From Nonomuraea candida (GTDB taxonomy: Bacteria > Actinomycetota > Actinomycetes > Streptosporangiales > Streptosporangiaceae), in contig NZ_JOAG01000078.1 in NCBI RefSeq assembly GCF_000725485.1, positions 1 through 30,767 on the forward strand: a DNA stretch of 30,767 nt. The letters run 5' to 3'. The stretch's first letter is position 1. Every line of letters starts with the position of its first letter. The notes below the pieces were generated by a model that saw nothing but the letters and a program-made list of their open reading frames with translations, searched no databases and was not told the origin of the DNA. Positions 16,252 to 23,983 of the stretch are shown here, in pieces. A program made the position numbers and the translations under genes.

Positions 16252-16282
16252 GGGCGGCCGGTCCTTGGTGGACCGGCCGCCC
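16252..16282 (+). terminator. Strong terminator after RND gene
   Basis: GGGCGGCCGGTCC and GGACCGGCCGCCC form a perfect 13-bp stem with loop TTGGT, 22 bp after the RND stop. It is the strongest hairpin in the window, and could also stop the convergent AraC transcript. Confidence 0.85.
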
Positions 16283-16306
16283 TTCGGCGTTTCCGCGGCC
16301 GGGTAG

Positions 16307-16394
16307 TACGGCGTGCGGGCGGCCGGCCGGGTATGGCGTGCGGGCGGCCGGCCGGGTATGGCGTGCGGGCGGCCGGCCGGGTATGGCGTGCGGC
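16307..16394. repeat. 25-bp tandem repeat, three full units plus a partial
   Basis: Units at 16307-16331, 16332-16356 and 16357-16381 are identical except for TACGG versus TATGG in the first. A fourth unit from 16382 degenerates after 11 bases. Each unit contains GGCGGCCGGCCGGG, so the array is rich in self-complementary CCGG. It lies between the RND terminator and the 3' end of the AraC gene and looks like a minisatellite. Confidence 0.85.
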
Positions 16395-16427
16395 GGGCGG
16401 CGTTTTCGGACCCCCGGGAGGCCGGTC

Positions 16428-17369
16428 TCAGCGCGGGGAGGCGTCGGGCGTTCCCTGCCGGGCCGTGGCCTGCCGGTATCGCCCCGGTGTGGTGCCGAAC
16501 TCCCGCTGGAAGGCGTGGGAGAGCGCGTACGGGCTGCCGTAGCCGACGCGGGCGGCGATGGCGGCCAGGGTTTCGCTGGTGTCGCGGAGCAGGGTGGCGG
16601 CCAGGATCACGCGCCACCAGGTGAGGTAGGCCATCGGCGGGCGGCCGACCAGGGCGGTGAACCGGCGCGCCAGCGTGGGGCGGGAGACGCCCGCCTCGGC
16701 GGCCAGGCGCTCGATGCTCCACGGCGCGGCCGGTCGCGCGTGCATCGCCCGCAGGGCGGCGGCCGTCACCGGGTCGCCCAGGGCGCTGGGCCAGGCGCCG
16801 GTGGTGGTCTCGCTCATCCAGGCGCGGATCATGTAGACGAGGAGGAGGTCGAGCAGGTTCGGGAGCGCCACGCAGGAGCCGGGCCGCACCTGGTCCAGCT
16901 CGCCGGCGAGCAGGTCGATCGCGGCGCGGAGTTCGAGGTGGGCGCCCACGCGGCTGGGAAGGTGGACGACCTCGGGCAGCTCTGCCATCAGCGGGTGCAT
17001 GCGGCTGCAGTCGAGCCGGTAGGTGCCGCACAGCAGCTCCGTCCCGCCGCGGTCGGGCCGGGCCCTCGGCCCGGTCCGCGTGAGCCATTGCTCGAACGGC
17101 ACCGCCCGCCGCGCGGCGGCCGCCGCGTCGAGGGGAGCGTCGGCGATCACGTGGCCGGCGCCATGGGGCAGCAGCACCGCGTCGCCCACGCCGAGGGAGA
17201 CCGGGGCGCCGCCGTCGGTCAGGAGCCAGCAGGCGCCCTTCAGGACGACGTGGAAGCCCGCGCCGTCGTAGGCGTCCAGCCGGGCGCACCAGCTCCCGCT
17301 CGTCCGCACCCGGTGGAACGACGGGTGCCCGAGGTGCGCGGCGGAGATCGCGTCACTCACCACATCCAC
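16428..17369 (-). CDS. AraC-family regulator with cupin-type sensor domain
   Basis: Regulator of 313 aa. The N-terminal half (about 1-185) matches the cupin-like ligand domain of AraC regulators: SFHRVRTSGSWCARLD, GFHVVLKGACWL and GVGDAVLLPHGAGHVIAD. The C-terminal part (about 210-310) carries two helix-turn-helix motifs, WSIERLAAEAGVSRPTLARR and ETLAAIAARVGYGSPYALSH, followed by FQREFGTTPGRYR. The frame remains open far upstream, but the GTG at 17369 gives MDVVSDAIS, the usual opening of this subfamily. It is divergent from the metallo-beta-lactamase-fold hydrolase 102 bp away, and direct repeats lie between them. It probably activates or represses that gene in response to a small molecule; the ligand is unknown. 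Confidence 0.9.
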   Translation of the reverse strand: MDVVSDAISAAHLGHPSFHRVRTSGSWCARLDAYDGAGFHVVLKGACWLLTDGGAPVSLGVGDAVLLPHGAGHVIADAPLDAAAAARRAVPFEQWLTRTGPRARPDRGGTELLCGTYRLDCSRMHPLMAELPEVVHLPSRVGAHLELRAAIDLLAGELDQVRPGSCVALPNLLDLLLVYMIRAWMSETTTGAWPSALGDPVTAAALRAMHARPAAPWSIERLAAEAGVSRPTLARRFTALVGRPPMAYLTWWRVILAATLLRDTSETLAAIAARVGYGSPYALSHAFQREFGTTPGRYRQATARQGTPDASPR

Positions 17370-17384
17370 CCGTCCAGGGTATCT

Positions 17385-17414
17385 CTCGTATAAGGGCGTG
17401 AGACGGGCTCGTAT
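17385..17414. promoter_or_regulatory. Direct repeats CTCGTAT, AraC half-site candidates
   Basis: CTCGTAT occurs at 17385-17391 and 17408-17414, 23 bp apart start to start. That is about two helical turns, as expected for AraC half-sites. A separate 10-bp palindrome, AATGCGCATT, lies at 17427-17436. Confidence 0.4.
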
Positions 17415-17418
17415 CTTC

Positions 17419-17447
17419 TTGAGCTGAATGCGCATTGAGAGGATCGT
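17419..17447 (+). promoter_or_regulatory. Candidate promoter of metallo-hydrolase gene
   Basis: TTGAGC (17419-17424), a 17-bp spacer and GATCGT (17442-17447) form a reasonable sigma-70-type promoter. The AATGCGCATT palindrome lies inside the spacer, directly downstream of the CTCGTAT repeats. Confidence 0.35.
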
Positions 17448-17471
17448 CCGGCCCTTCTTAGGGTCGTGCCC

Positions 17472-18395
17472 ATGATGAACGGCAACGAGAGTGCGCAGCG
17501 CATGACCCTGGGGGACGTCGAGGTCATCCGGATCGTCGAGTGGCACGCGCCCTTCCTTTCCGTCTCCGGCATGTTCCCGGGGTCCGGCGCCGGGGTGTGG
17601 AAGGACAACGAGGACTGGCTGGCGCCGGACCACTGGGAGCCGGGCAGCGGCCTGGTGGTGGCCGCCCTGCAGAGCTGGGTGCTGCGCAGCGGCGGGCGGA
17701 CCGTCCTGGTCGACACCGGAGCGGGCGACGGGCGCGAACGGCCGGGCATGGGGCCGTTCCACCGGGCCCGCAGCGATTTCCTCGGCCTCCTGGCGCGGGC
17801 CGGCGTGCGCCCGGAGGAGGTCGACGTCGTGGTCAACACCCACCTGCACGTCGATCACGTCGGCTGGAACACTGTGGAGGCGGACGGGCAGTGGGTGCCG
17901 GCGTTCCCCCACGCCCGGTACCTCATCCCGGCCGCCGACGACTTCCACTACGGCCCGGGCAACGCGTACGGCGGCGGCGCGCACGAGGCCGACCGCCTGA
18001 TCTACGAGGACAGCGTCGCGCCCGTCCACCGGGCCGGGCAGGCCGTGCTGTGGGACGGCCGGCACCGCATCGACGAGCACCTCACCCTGGAATCGGCGCC
18101 CGGGCACACGCCCGGCTCGTCGGTGCTGCGCCTGGCCTCCGGCGGCGACCGGGCGGTCTTCGTCGGAGACCTGCTGCACAGCCCGGTGCAGATCCTCGAC
18201 CCCTGCCTCAACAGCAACGCCTGCCTGGCCCCGGAACAGGCGGCGGCCAGCCGGCTGCGGATCCTCGGGCGGGCGGCCGACGAACGGGAGCTGCTCGTAC
18301 CCGCGCACTTCGGCGGTGCGGGCGCCGTGGAAGTGCGGCGCGACGGCGCCGGGTTCGCCCTCGGCCCATGGGCGGCGGCCGGCCCGGCGAACTGA
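17472..18395 (+). CDS. Metallo-beta-lactamase-fold hydrolase (cytosolic paralogue)
   Basis: Zinc hydrolase of 307 aa without a signal peptide. The metal motif THLHVDHVGWNT gives His124, His126, Asp128 and His129. APGHTPGSSVL gives His212, VFVGDLLHSP gives Asp233, and LVPAHFGG gives the last His. This is the complete dinuclear-zinc set of MBL-fold lactonases and esterases such as AHL lactonases. The protein is clearly paralogous to the Tat-exported enzyme at 22625-23680, sharing for example LQ(S/T)WVLRS, the VDVVVNTHLH block and GHTPGSSVLRL. It is probably controlled by the divergent AraC gene. The start could be either ATG at 17472 or 17475; AGGG lies 8 bases before the first. The substrate is unknown; a lactone or ester is plausible. 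Confidence 0.92.
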   Translation: MMNGNESAQRMTLGDVEVIRIVEWHAPFLSVSGMFPGSGAGVWKDNEDWLAPDHWEPGSGLVVAALQSWVLRSGGRTVLVDTGAGDGRERPGMGPFHRARSDFLGLLARAGVRPEEVDVVVNTHLHVDHVGWNTVEADGQWVPAFPHARYLIPAADDFHYGPGNAYGGGAHEADRLIYEDSVAPVHRAGQAVLWDGRHRIDEHLTLESAPGHTPGSSVLRLASGGDRAVFVGDLLHSPVQILDPCLNSNACLAPEQAAASRLRILGRAADERELLVPAHFGGAGAVEVRRDGAGFALGPWAAAGPAN

Positions 18396-18430
18396 TGACG
18401 CCGAGGGAGGCTTGGCGGTGTGCGCCGCGG

Positions 18431-19666
18431 TCAGAATCGCGTGGCCGCGTCGACGCGGGCCACCTTCCTGATCTCGCTTTCCGTGATGCCCCGTACGGAG
18501 CGCAGATTCGCGCCGTGCAGGCGGGCGCCAGTCAGGTCGGCGCCGGTGAGGTCCGCTTCGGAGAGGTCCGCGCCGGTCAGGTCGGCGCCGGTGAGGTCCG
18601 CTTCGGGCAGGTAGCCGCCTCTCAGGTCCGCCCTGGTCAGGTTCGCGTTGTCCAGGTGTGCGCCCTTCAGGTTCCCGTGCACGATCGCGCGGGTCAGGTT
18701 CGCGCCGGTCAGGTCCGCGTCCTCCAGGTTCGTGCCGTTCACGTCGGCGCCGGTCAGGTCGGCGCCGTTGAGATCGGCGCTGCTCAGATCCGCGTGGAAC
18801 AGGTTCGCGCGGCGAAGGTCGGCGCGGTCCAGGAACGCGCCGTGCAAACGGCTGCGGGACAGGTCGAGCGGGCTCAGGTCCCGGGTGCCGTTCCGGCGGC
18901 CGATGACGGTCAGCGCGGCCTGGGTGTCGGCGGCGGGGGTGAAGGAAGACTGGATCTTCTCGTCCACGGGTTTGCGGTCGCGCTCGCGGACGAACGCGGC
19001 CAGCACGTCGTAGACGGTCTGGTGATCGCGCGGGGAGTCCTGCGCGAGCCGTTCCAGGGCGTAGATGCCGCCCAGGCGGACGTTCATGGTCGCGGCGCCG
19101 AGTTGTTCGACGGCCTTGGTGTACCGGTCGGCGATCTGCCCCTGCTCGGCGGTCCGCTGGGCCCGCTGGGAGGCGTCGAGGGACTGCGCGGTGTACCACA
19201 GGCCCTGGGCGGTGAAGACGACGCCGCCGATGACGACCAGCCCGGTCGCGGCCTGGATCAGGGTGTGGCGGGCGGCGTTGACGGCCTCCACGCGTTCGGC
19301 GGCGGTCAGCTGCCCGAGCTCGGCCCGGGTGAGCGGCTGGTGCTCGCCGGCCAGGCGGCGCGCGGCCGGGCCGAGCAGCACGGCGATGCCGAGGACGGCG
19401 GCCCCGGCCAGGGCGGCGCCGGCCAGGGTCCAGCGTCCCCAGTCGGGGATGCTCTCGTCGGTCGCCGCGGCGGCGGCCCCGGCGATCGCCGCCAGCAGGG
19501 GGACGAGCCACAGCGCCCGGCGTGCCCACCGCCGCGCCCGGCGCTCGGGCGGGGGCGGGGCGGGCGGGGGAGCCGCTTGCGCGGCCCGGGTCACGCGGCG
19601 CGCCCTGGCCGTGGTCGCCACCGCGATGACCTGCCGGCTCGGTAGCCGCGGCTGCCTGGTTCTCAC
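18431..19666 (-). CDS. Membrane-anchored pentapeptide-repeat protein
   Basis: Protein of 411 aa. A basic, Pro-rich cytosolic N-terminus is followed by two hydrophobic segments (about 51-68 and 78-98) and a third near 135-158. A helical linker contains TAEQGQIADRYTKAVEQLG and RLGGIYALERLA, common to a family of actinobacterial and cyanobacterial membrane pentapeptide proteins. From about residue 265 to 395 the chain is built of A(D/N)LxG repeats (ADLTGADL and similar), which fold as a right-handed quadrilateral beta-helix. The short DNA-mimicking members (Qnr, MfpA) protect gyrase, but this long membrane form is a different group with no known function. The start is GTG with no clear ribosome binding site. 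Convergent with the metallo-hydrolase gene. Confidence 0.9.
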   Translation of the reverse strand: MRTRQPRLPSRQVIAVATTARARRVTRAAQAAPPPAPPPPERRARRWARRALWLVPLLAAIAGAAAAATDESIPDWGRWTLAGAALAGAAVLGIAVLLGPAARRLAGEHQPLTRAELGQLTAAERVEAVNAARHTLIQAATGLVVIGGVVFTAQGLWYTAQSLDASQRAQRTAEQGQIADRYTKAVEQLGAATMNVRLGGIYALERLAQDSPRDHQTVYDVLAAFVRERDRKPVDEKIQSSFTPAADTQAALTVIGRRNGTRDLSPLDLSRSRLHGAFLDRADLRRANLFHADLSSADLNGADLTGADVNGTNLEDADLTGANLTRAIVHGNLKGAHLDNANLTRADLRGGYLPEADLTGADLTGADLSEADLTGADLTGARLHGANLRSVRGITESEIRKVARVDAATRF

Positions 19667-19803
19667 GGCTCAATTTGATCTCTTCCCGCGCACGGGCGGG
19701 GCCTGGGTACCTCAATCGTTACCACGGCCGGCGGCGGCCCGGCGGCGGCCCGGCCGTCGTCGCTGTGCGGCCGGATGGCGTGATCGTGACGTGGCGGGGC
19801 GCG

Positions 19804-20913
19804 TCACGGGGTCAGCCGGTAGAGACGTGACGCCTGGGTGCCCTGCCTGGCGTACACCCACACGCGGGTGGTGCCGGGCACCGGCGCCAGGTCCATGATC
19901 TCGGTCGGGCCCTCCGGCAGCGGGTGCTCGGTCCACCGCCCGTCCTTGACGTGCAGCAGGTACGGCCGGCGCCCCTCGGCGGGGTTGGCCGCGATCCACA
20001 CCCCTCCCTCGGTGTCCGCCCGCGCGGCGGTCAGCGCGGTGCCGGGCATCGGGCGCGGCACCCGGCTCCACCGCCCGTCCCGCCAGCGCAGGACGACGCC
20101 GTCGGCGGCGACGGAGTGCGGGCACGCGCCGGGCTCGCCCACCAGGACCGATCCCACGGCCCAGGCGTCGCCGTCGGCGGGCACGGCCAGCGCCTGGACG
20201 GCGAACCGGGGCCGTCCGGTGCCGCTCACGCAGCCGGTGGGGGCGGGGGACGGGGCCGGGACGTGGGGCAGGGGGTGGACGCTCCACCGTGAGCCCTCCC
20301 ATCGGATGGCCCGGGCCGCGCCGCCTGCGTGCTGGATCGCCCAGAGATGTCCCGGGCCGGAGGCGGCGACGCGCTCCAGCCACGTCGAGCCCGGCTCGCC
20401 GCCGGGCGGGCGTACCGGTTTCCACGTGCCGCCGTCGCGGCGGTGCAGGTACCACCCGCCGTACTCGCCGGTCTCGGCCAGCCACACCTGTCCCCTGGCG
20501 GTGACCGCCAGGTCCTTGCTGTCGAGGTCCTCGTAGCGGGACGGCCGGGGCCGTCTCACCCACGCGTCCCGCACCCGCTGCCACACGCCGCCGGCCACCA
20601 GCCAGAGGTCGTCACCGGCGGGCGAGGTCCGGAACCCGAAGCCGTACCCCGCGATGCGGAAGTGCTCCGGCGGCCGCGCGGTCCGCCAGGCGCGCCCGTC
20701 CCATCGGAGCATCAGTGGCGTGTCGCCCGCGGCGAAGGCCCACGCCTCCCCGGTGCTCAGGGCGGCGATCGAGTGCCACTTGTGCTCGCCGGGCCCGTTC
20801 CAGGTGTGCGTCAGCTGCCACGACCCGGCCGGCGCGTCGGGGGTGCGGGCTGGTGATCCGGCACCGGGAGCACATCCCGCGAGCAGCAGAAGCAGGACCC
20901 AGGCCAGTCGCAT
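19804..20913 (-). CDS. Lipoprotein with predicted beta-propeller repeats
   Basis: Probable surface lipoprotein of 369 aa. A short signal peptide ends in the lipobox LLAGC, with Cys14 as the lipid-anchored residue. The mature part repeats short blades of the type W-DGR-W-xxxPxP (for example WDGRAWRTARPP, WRDGRWSRVPRP, KDGRWTEHPLP, WEGSRWSVHPLP), alternating with GxxWAxG or GGVWIA strands. This pattern suggests a sialidase- or Ycf48-like beta-propeller, used for binding rather than catalysis in most such proteins. No catalytic motif was recognised. The ATG follows AGGATGAG. It lies 36 bp downstream of the carboxylesterase gene on the same strand, so it may be in one transcript with it. The function is unknown. 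Confidence 0.8.
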   Translation of the reverse strand: MRLAWVLLLLLAGCAPGAGSPARTPDAPAGSWQLTHTWNGPGEHKWHSIAALSTGEAWAFAAGDTPLMLRWDGRAWRTARPPEHFRIAGYGFGFRTSPAGDDLWLVAGGVWQRVRDAWVRRPRPSRYEDLDSKDLAVTARGQVWLAETGEYGGWYLHRRDGGTWKPVRPPGGEPGSTWLERVAASGPGHLWAIQHAGGAARAIRWEGSRWSVHPLPHVPAPSPAPTGCVSGTGRPRFAVQALAVPADGDAWAVGSVLVGEPGACPHSVAADGVVLRWRDGRWSRVPRPMPGTALTAARADTEGGVWIAANPAEGRRPYLLHVKDGRWTEHPLPEGPTEIMDLAPVPGTTRVWVYARQGTQASRLYRLTP

Positions 20914-20949
20914 ACCGGCTCATCCTAGGACGATTCACCGCCGCCCGGG

Positions 20950-22440
20950 TCAGGTCCAGGCCAGGCGCTCCGCGGCGCGGGGGTCGTCGACCAGGGTCCA
21001 GCCGGTGTCGATGCGCATGGTCGCCCGGCGGCGGGTGTCGTACGGGTCCCAGCCGGGGTCGCCGGTCCGGGCGAACCGGACCCAGGCGCGGTGGACGCGG
21101 CCGGCGAGGTGCGCGGGCGCCGCGCCGGGGCCGAGCAGGGCGTGGGGGCCGTGCAGCTCGGGCCGGTCGGCCAGGTCGAAGACGAAGGGCAGCTCGACCG
21201 CGTGGGCGGCGCCGAGCCGCCCGTCCAGGGCCGGGGAGCGCCAGGCGAACTCGTAAGCGTAGGTGGCGGACCCGGGCAGGGCGGCGTGCGCGCCGGCCAG
21301 TGCGCGGCTGCCCGCGCCGAACAGGGCGTCGGTCATGATCGCGGAGCGCAGTTCCGCCGGCGACGCCCCGGGGCGCGACCTGCGGTAGGTCTCGACCAGC
21401 CGCTCCGGATCCGGGTGCGAGCGCGCCGCCGCCCCGTGGACGTCGGCGGCGGTCGAGGTGGCGTACGTGCCCGCCGGGACCAGATAGAGGTTGCCCTCCT
21501 CGGTGTTGGTGCCGACGAGCAGATCGACGCCCGCGCCCGCGCCGGCGGCGACCGAGGCGGCGGGCTGGGTGTCCAGGACGAGGCTGAAGGGGCTGAGCCC
21601 GATCAGCGGGTCGCGGTGGGTCGCGGTCCGCAGATCGAGGTCCGTGAGCCGGGAGGCGGCCGCGACCAGGTCTTCGTCGGGGACGCCGGCGAAGGCGGCG
21701 GCGTGGGCCTCGACGCCCAGGACCCGCGCCGCCGCCCCGGTGACGCGGGCGGCCTGCTCGGTGGTGAACGCGCCCAGCCCGCTGCCGCTCTGCACGATCG
21801 CCCGCCGGAACAGGCCGCGGTCCCCGGCGGTGGCCAGGACGCCGCCGACGATGGTCGCCCCGGCCGACTGGCCGAAGAGGGTGACGTTGTGCGGGTCACC
21901 GCCGAAGGCGGCGGCGTTCTCGCGCACCCAGCGCAGCGCGGCGACCACGTCGAGCAGGCCGCGGTTGGCGGGCGCGCCGGGCAGGTCGAGGAAGCCGGCG
22001 ATGCCGAGCCGGTAGTTGAGGGTGACCAGGACGACGCCGTCGCGGGCGAACGCCGAGCCGTCGTACATCAGGGACCGCGTCGAGCCGGCGACGAACCCGC
22101 CGCCGTGCACGAACACCATGACCGGCAGCCCGCCGCCCCCGGCGGCGGGGGTGAAGACGCTGACGGTGAGGTAGTCCTCCCCGCGGCTCCAACCGGCGCC
22201 GAAGTAGGGGGACATGTCCACCGTGCCGAGCCTGCGCTCGGACTGCGGCGCGTTGGGGCCGGGCGCCGTGGCGTCGCGCACGCCGTCCCACGGCTCGTGC
22301 GGCCGCGGCGGCGCGAAGCGGCCGGCGCCGCGGGGCGGCGCGGCGTAGGGGATGTTCAGGAAGGTACGGACGGCGCCCCGGCGCAGGCCGCGGACGGCTC
22401 CCCGGTCGGTGGTGACGACGGGGCCGGGCTGGTGGTTCAC
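20950..22440 (-). CDS. Type-B carboxylesterase
   Basis: Carboxylesterase/cholinesterase-fold enzyme of 496 aa. FLNIPYAAPP and EDYLTVSVFTP are typical opening motifs. VHGGGFVAGS (about 111-120) is the oxyanion hole and NVTLFGQSAGA carries nucleophile Ser192. The usual GESAG is GQSAG here, a known variant that should stay active. NTEEGNLYL contains the acid, and AHAVELPFVF the His. No signal peptide is visible, so it is probably cytosolic. The start is GTG with GGAGAGGCATCGCC upstream. It follows the Tat-exported metallo-hydrolase on the same strand after 184 bp of repetitive GC-rich DNA, and precedes a lipoprotein, so the three may be co-transcribed. Confidence 0.92.
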   Translation of the reverse strand: MNHQPGPVVTTDRGAVRGLRRGAVRTFLNIPYAAPPRGAGRFAPPRPHEPWDGVRDATAPGPNAPQSERRLGTVDMSPYFGAGWSRGEDYLTVSVFTPAAGGGGLPVMVFVHGGGFVAGSTRSLMYDGSAFARDGVVLVTLNYRLGIAGFLDLPGAPANRGLLDVVAALRWVRENAAAFGGDPHNVTLFGQSAGATIVGGVLATAGDRGLFRRAIVQSGSGLGAFTTEQAARVTGAAARVLGVEAHAAAFAGVPDEDLVAAASRLTDLDLRTATHRDPLIGLSPFSLVLDTQPAASVAAGAGAGVDLLVGTNTEEGNLYLVPAGTYATSTAADVHGAAARSHPDPERLVETYRRSRPGASPAELRSAIMTDALFGAGSRALAGAHAALPGSATYAYEFAWRSPALDGRLGAAHAVELPFVFDLADRPELHGPHALLGPGAAPAHLAGRVHRAWVRFARTGDPGWDPYDTRRRATMRIDTGWTLVDDPRAAERLAWT

Positions 22441-22509
22441 GGCGATGCCTCTCCGGATCTCGCTGGGTGGGACGGGGCCGCACGGCGTCGTGCCGGGCTG
22501 CCGGGGGGT

Positions 22510-22573
22510 GGGCCGGAGGGCGCACCGGCCGGAGGGCGCCGGCCGGAGGGTGCGCCGGTTGGAGGCGCGGCGC
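22510..22573. repeat. Degenerate CCGGAGGGCGC repeats
   Basis: About four near copies of CCGGCCGGAGGGCGC-like units (14-16 bp) fill the spacer between the metallo-hydrolase and esterase genes, drifting in length and sequence. They contain several AGG-rich Shine-Dalgarno-like strings, but no gene starts here. Confidence 0.6.
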
Positions 22574-22624
22574 CGGGCGGCCCGGGGATACGCCGGCTTG
22601 GCGGCGCGGGCGCGGGCGGCCGGG

Positions 22625-23680
22625 TCAGACGCGGCTGAAACCGGCCCACTTCTTGATCGTGAAGGTGCCGCCGTCGCGCACCACCTCGGCGGCGCCGTGG
22701 CCGGGCAGGTGCGCGGGCAGGATGAGGGCCTTGTGGTCGGCGGCCCACTCCAGCTCGCGGCGCCGGGTCGCGAGCGCCTGCTTCTCGTCCTCCTCGAAAC
22801 AGCTGTTGAACTCGGGATGTTCGAGCTGCAGCGGGGTGTGCAGCAGGTCGCCGATGAACACCGCCCTGTCGCCGCCCGACTTCAGCCGGAGCACCGACGA
22901 GCCGGGGGTGTGCCCGGCGGCGAGGTGCAGCGTCAGGCTGGAGTCGAGGGTGTAGGCGTCCTCCCACAGCGTCACCTGGCCCGCCTCGTGCACCGGCAGC
23001 ACGCTGTCCTCCCAGACGTTCTGGTTGCCCTGCCAGTACTTCGGCCGCACCGGGCCCGCGGGGTTCCAGAAGTCGAACTCGACCTTCGGGATCAGGTAGG
23101 TGGCGCGGGGGAAGGTGGGCACCCAGTCGCGGCCCTCGCGCCGGGTGTTCCAGCCGACGTGGTCGTTGTGCAGGTGGGTGTTGACGACGACGTCGACGTC
23201 CTGCGGACGCACCCCCGCCCGGGACAGGCGGCGCAGGAAATCGGTGTCCATGTACTGCCACTGCTTGGCGTACGGGCGGAACTTGCCGTTGCCCGCGCCG
23301 GTGTCGATCAGGATCGTCCTGCCCTCGCTGCGCAGGACCCAGGTCTGCAGGGCGGAATGGACCATGTCGGTGCCCGGCTTCCAGAAGTCCGGGCTCAGCC
23401 AGTCCTTGTTCTCCTCCCACAGCTCCGCCGGGCTGCCGGGGAAGAACTGGCGTGAAGTCAGGCCGACCGGGCCGCTGAACTCCACGACGCGGGTGACGGT
23501 GACCTTGCCCAGCCGGATCGTCTCGACGCGGGTCCGGCCGCCGTCCCCGGCCAGGGCCGCTGCGGACGCGCCCGCCGGCCGGGCCGCCACGCCGCCCAGC
23601 AGCCCGGCGGCGCCGAGGCCTGCCGCGACCGCGGCGAAGCCGCGCCGGCTCAGCGCGGGTGAAGGATCAACACTGTTCAT
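22625..23680 (-). CDS. Tat-exported metallo-beta-lactamase-fold hydrolase
   Basis: Zinc hydrolase of 351 aa. The N-terminus has a twin-arginine signal: SRRGF at residues 11-15, then AAVAAGLGAAGLLGG and a cleavage region before about residue 40. Export by Tat is therefore predicted. The metal site is complete: THLHNDH with His169, His171, Asp173 and His174; GHTPGSSVL; VFIGDLLH; and LPAHLPGHG. It is close kin to the cytosolic enzyme at 17472-18395 and has two additional insertions (for example around RPYAKQWQYMD and WNPAGPVRPKYW). The ATG has ACGGAG about 8 bases upstream. It is divergent from a LuxR regulator and upstream of the carboxylesterase on the same strand. Lactonase or esterase activity is inferred. 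Confidence 0.93.
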   Translation of the reverse strand: MNSVDPSPALSRRGFAAVAAGLGAAGLLGGVAARPAGASAAALAGDGGRTRVETIRLGKVTVTRVVEFSGPVGLTSRQFFPGSPAELWEENKDWLSPDFWKPGTDMVHSALQTWVLRSEGRTILIDTGAGNGKFRPYAKQWQYMDTDFLRRLSRAGVRPQDVDVVVNTHLHNDHVGWNTRREGRDWVPTFPRATYLIPKVEFDFWNPAGPVRPKYWQGNQNVWEDSVLPVHEAGQVTLWEDAYTLDSSLTLHLAAGHTPGSSVLRLKSGGDRAVFIGDLLHTPLQLEHPEFNSCFEEDEKQALATRRRELEWAADHKALILPAHLPGHGAAEVVRDGGTFTIKKWAGFSRV

Positions 23681-23983
23681 GTCTGCACTCCGTTGCGATA
23701 TGTCACCAAGTCCCGCACCGCCTGATGAGGCCAGGACCGCGCGGTAGGGCCGCTTTCCCGATGGCCGCGCGGCGGGACGTCCACCATCGTGCTCATCGCG
23801 GGCGCCGGCCGGTATCCGTCACCCGACTGCACGTGCCGCCCTCCCGGCCGGCGCCGGCCGGCCGGAATATCCCGGGCGGGGCGGGTGTTGCAAGCCGGTC
23901 CGGACACCCGACGTCAGGACCGGCGCCCTTGGGCGAGGCAGACGCCATCCCGGCCCTCATCCGAGCGAATTCCTGGAGCATCC
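23681..23983. other. Divergent intergenic region, metallo-hydrolase / LuxR regulator
   Basis: Three hundred bases without a convincing gene. It holds an inverted repeat GGGTGT-N15-ACACCC (23883-23909) and a GC palindrome GGCCGGCGCCGGCC near 23849. The LuxR frame stays open through much of it, so coding cannot be wholly excluded, but codon quality is poor. Promoters for both genes must lie here. Confidence 0.5.

Noticed and set aside
16428..19715. Giant AraC fusion protein extending through the metallo-hydrolase and pentapeptide loci
   Set aside because: The frame is open only because stops are rare; everything upstream of GTG 17369 is antisense to the metallo-hydrolase gene or a shadow of the pentapeptide gene, and has no recognisable domains.
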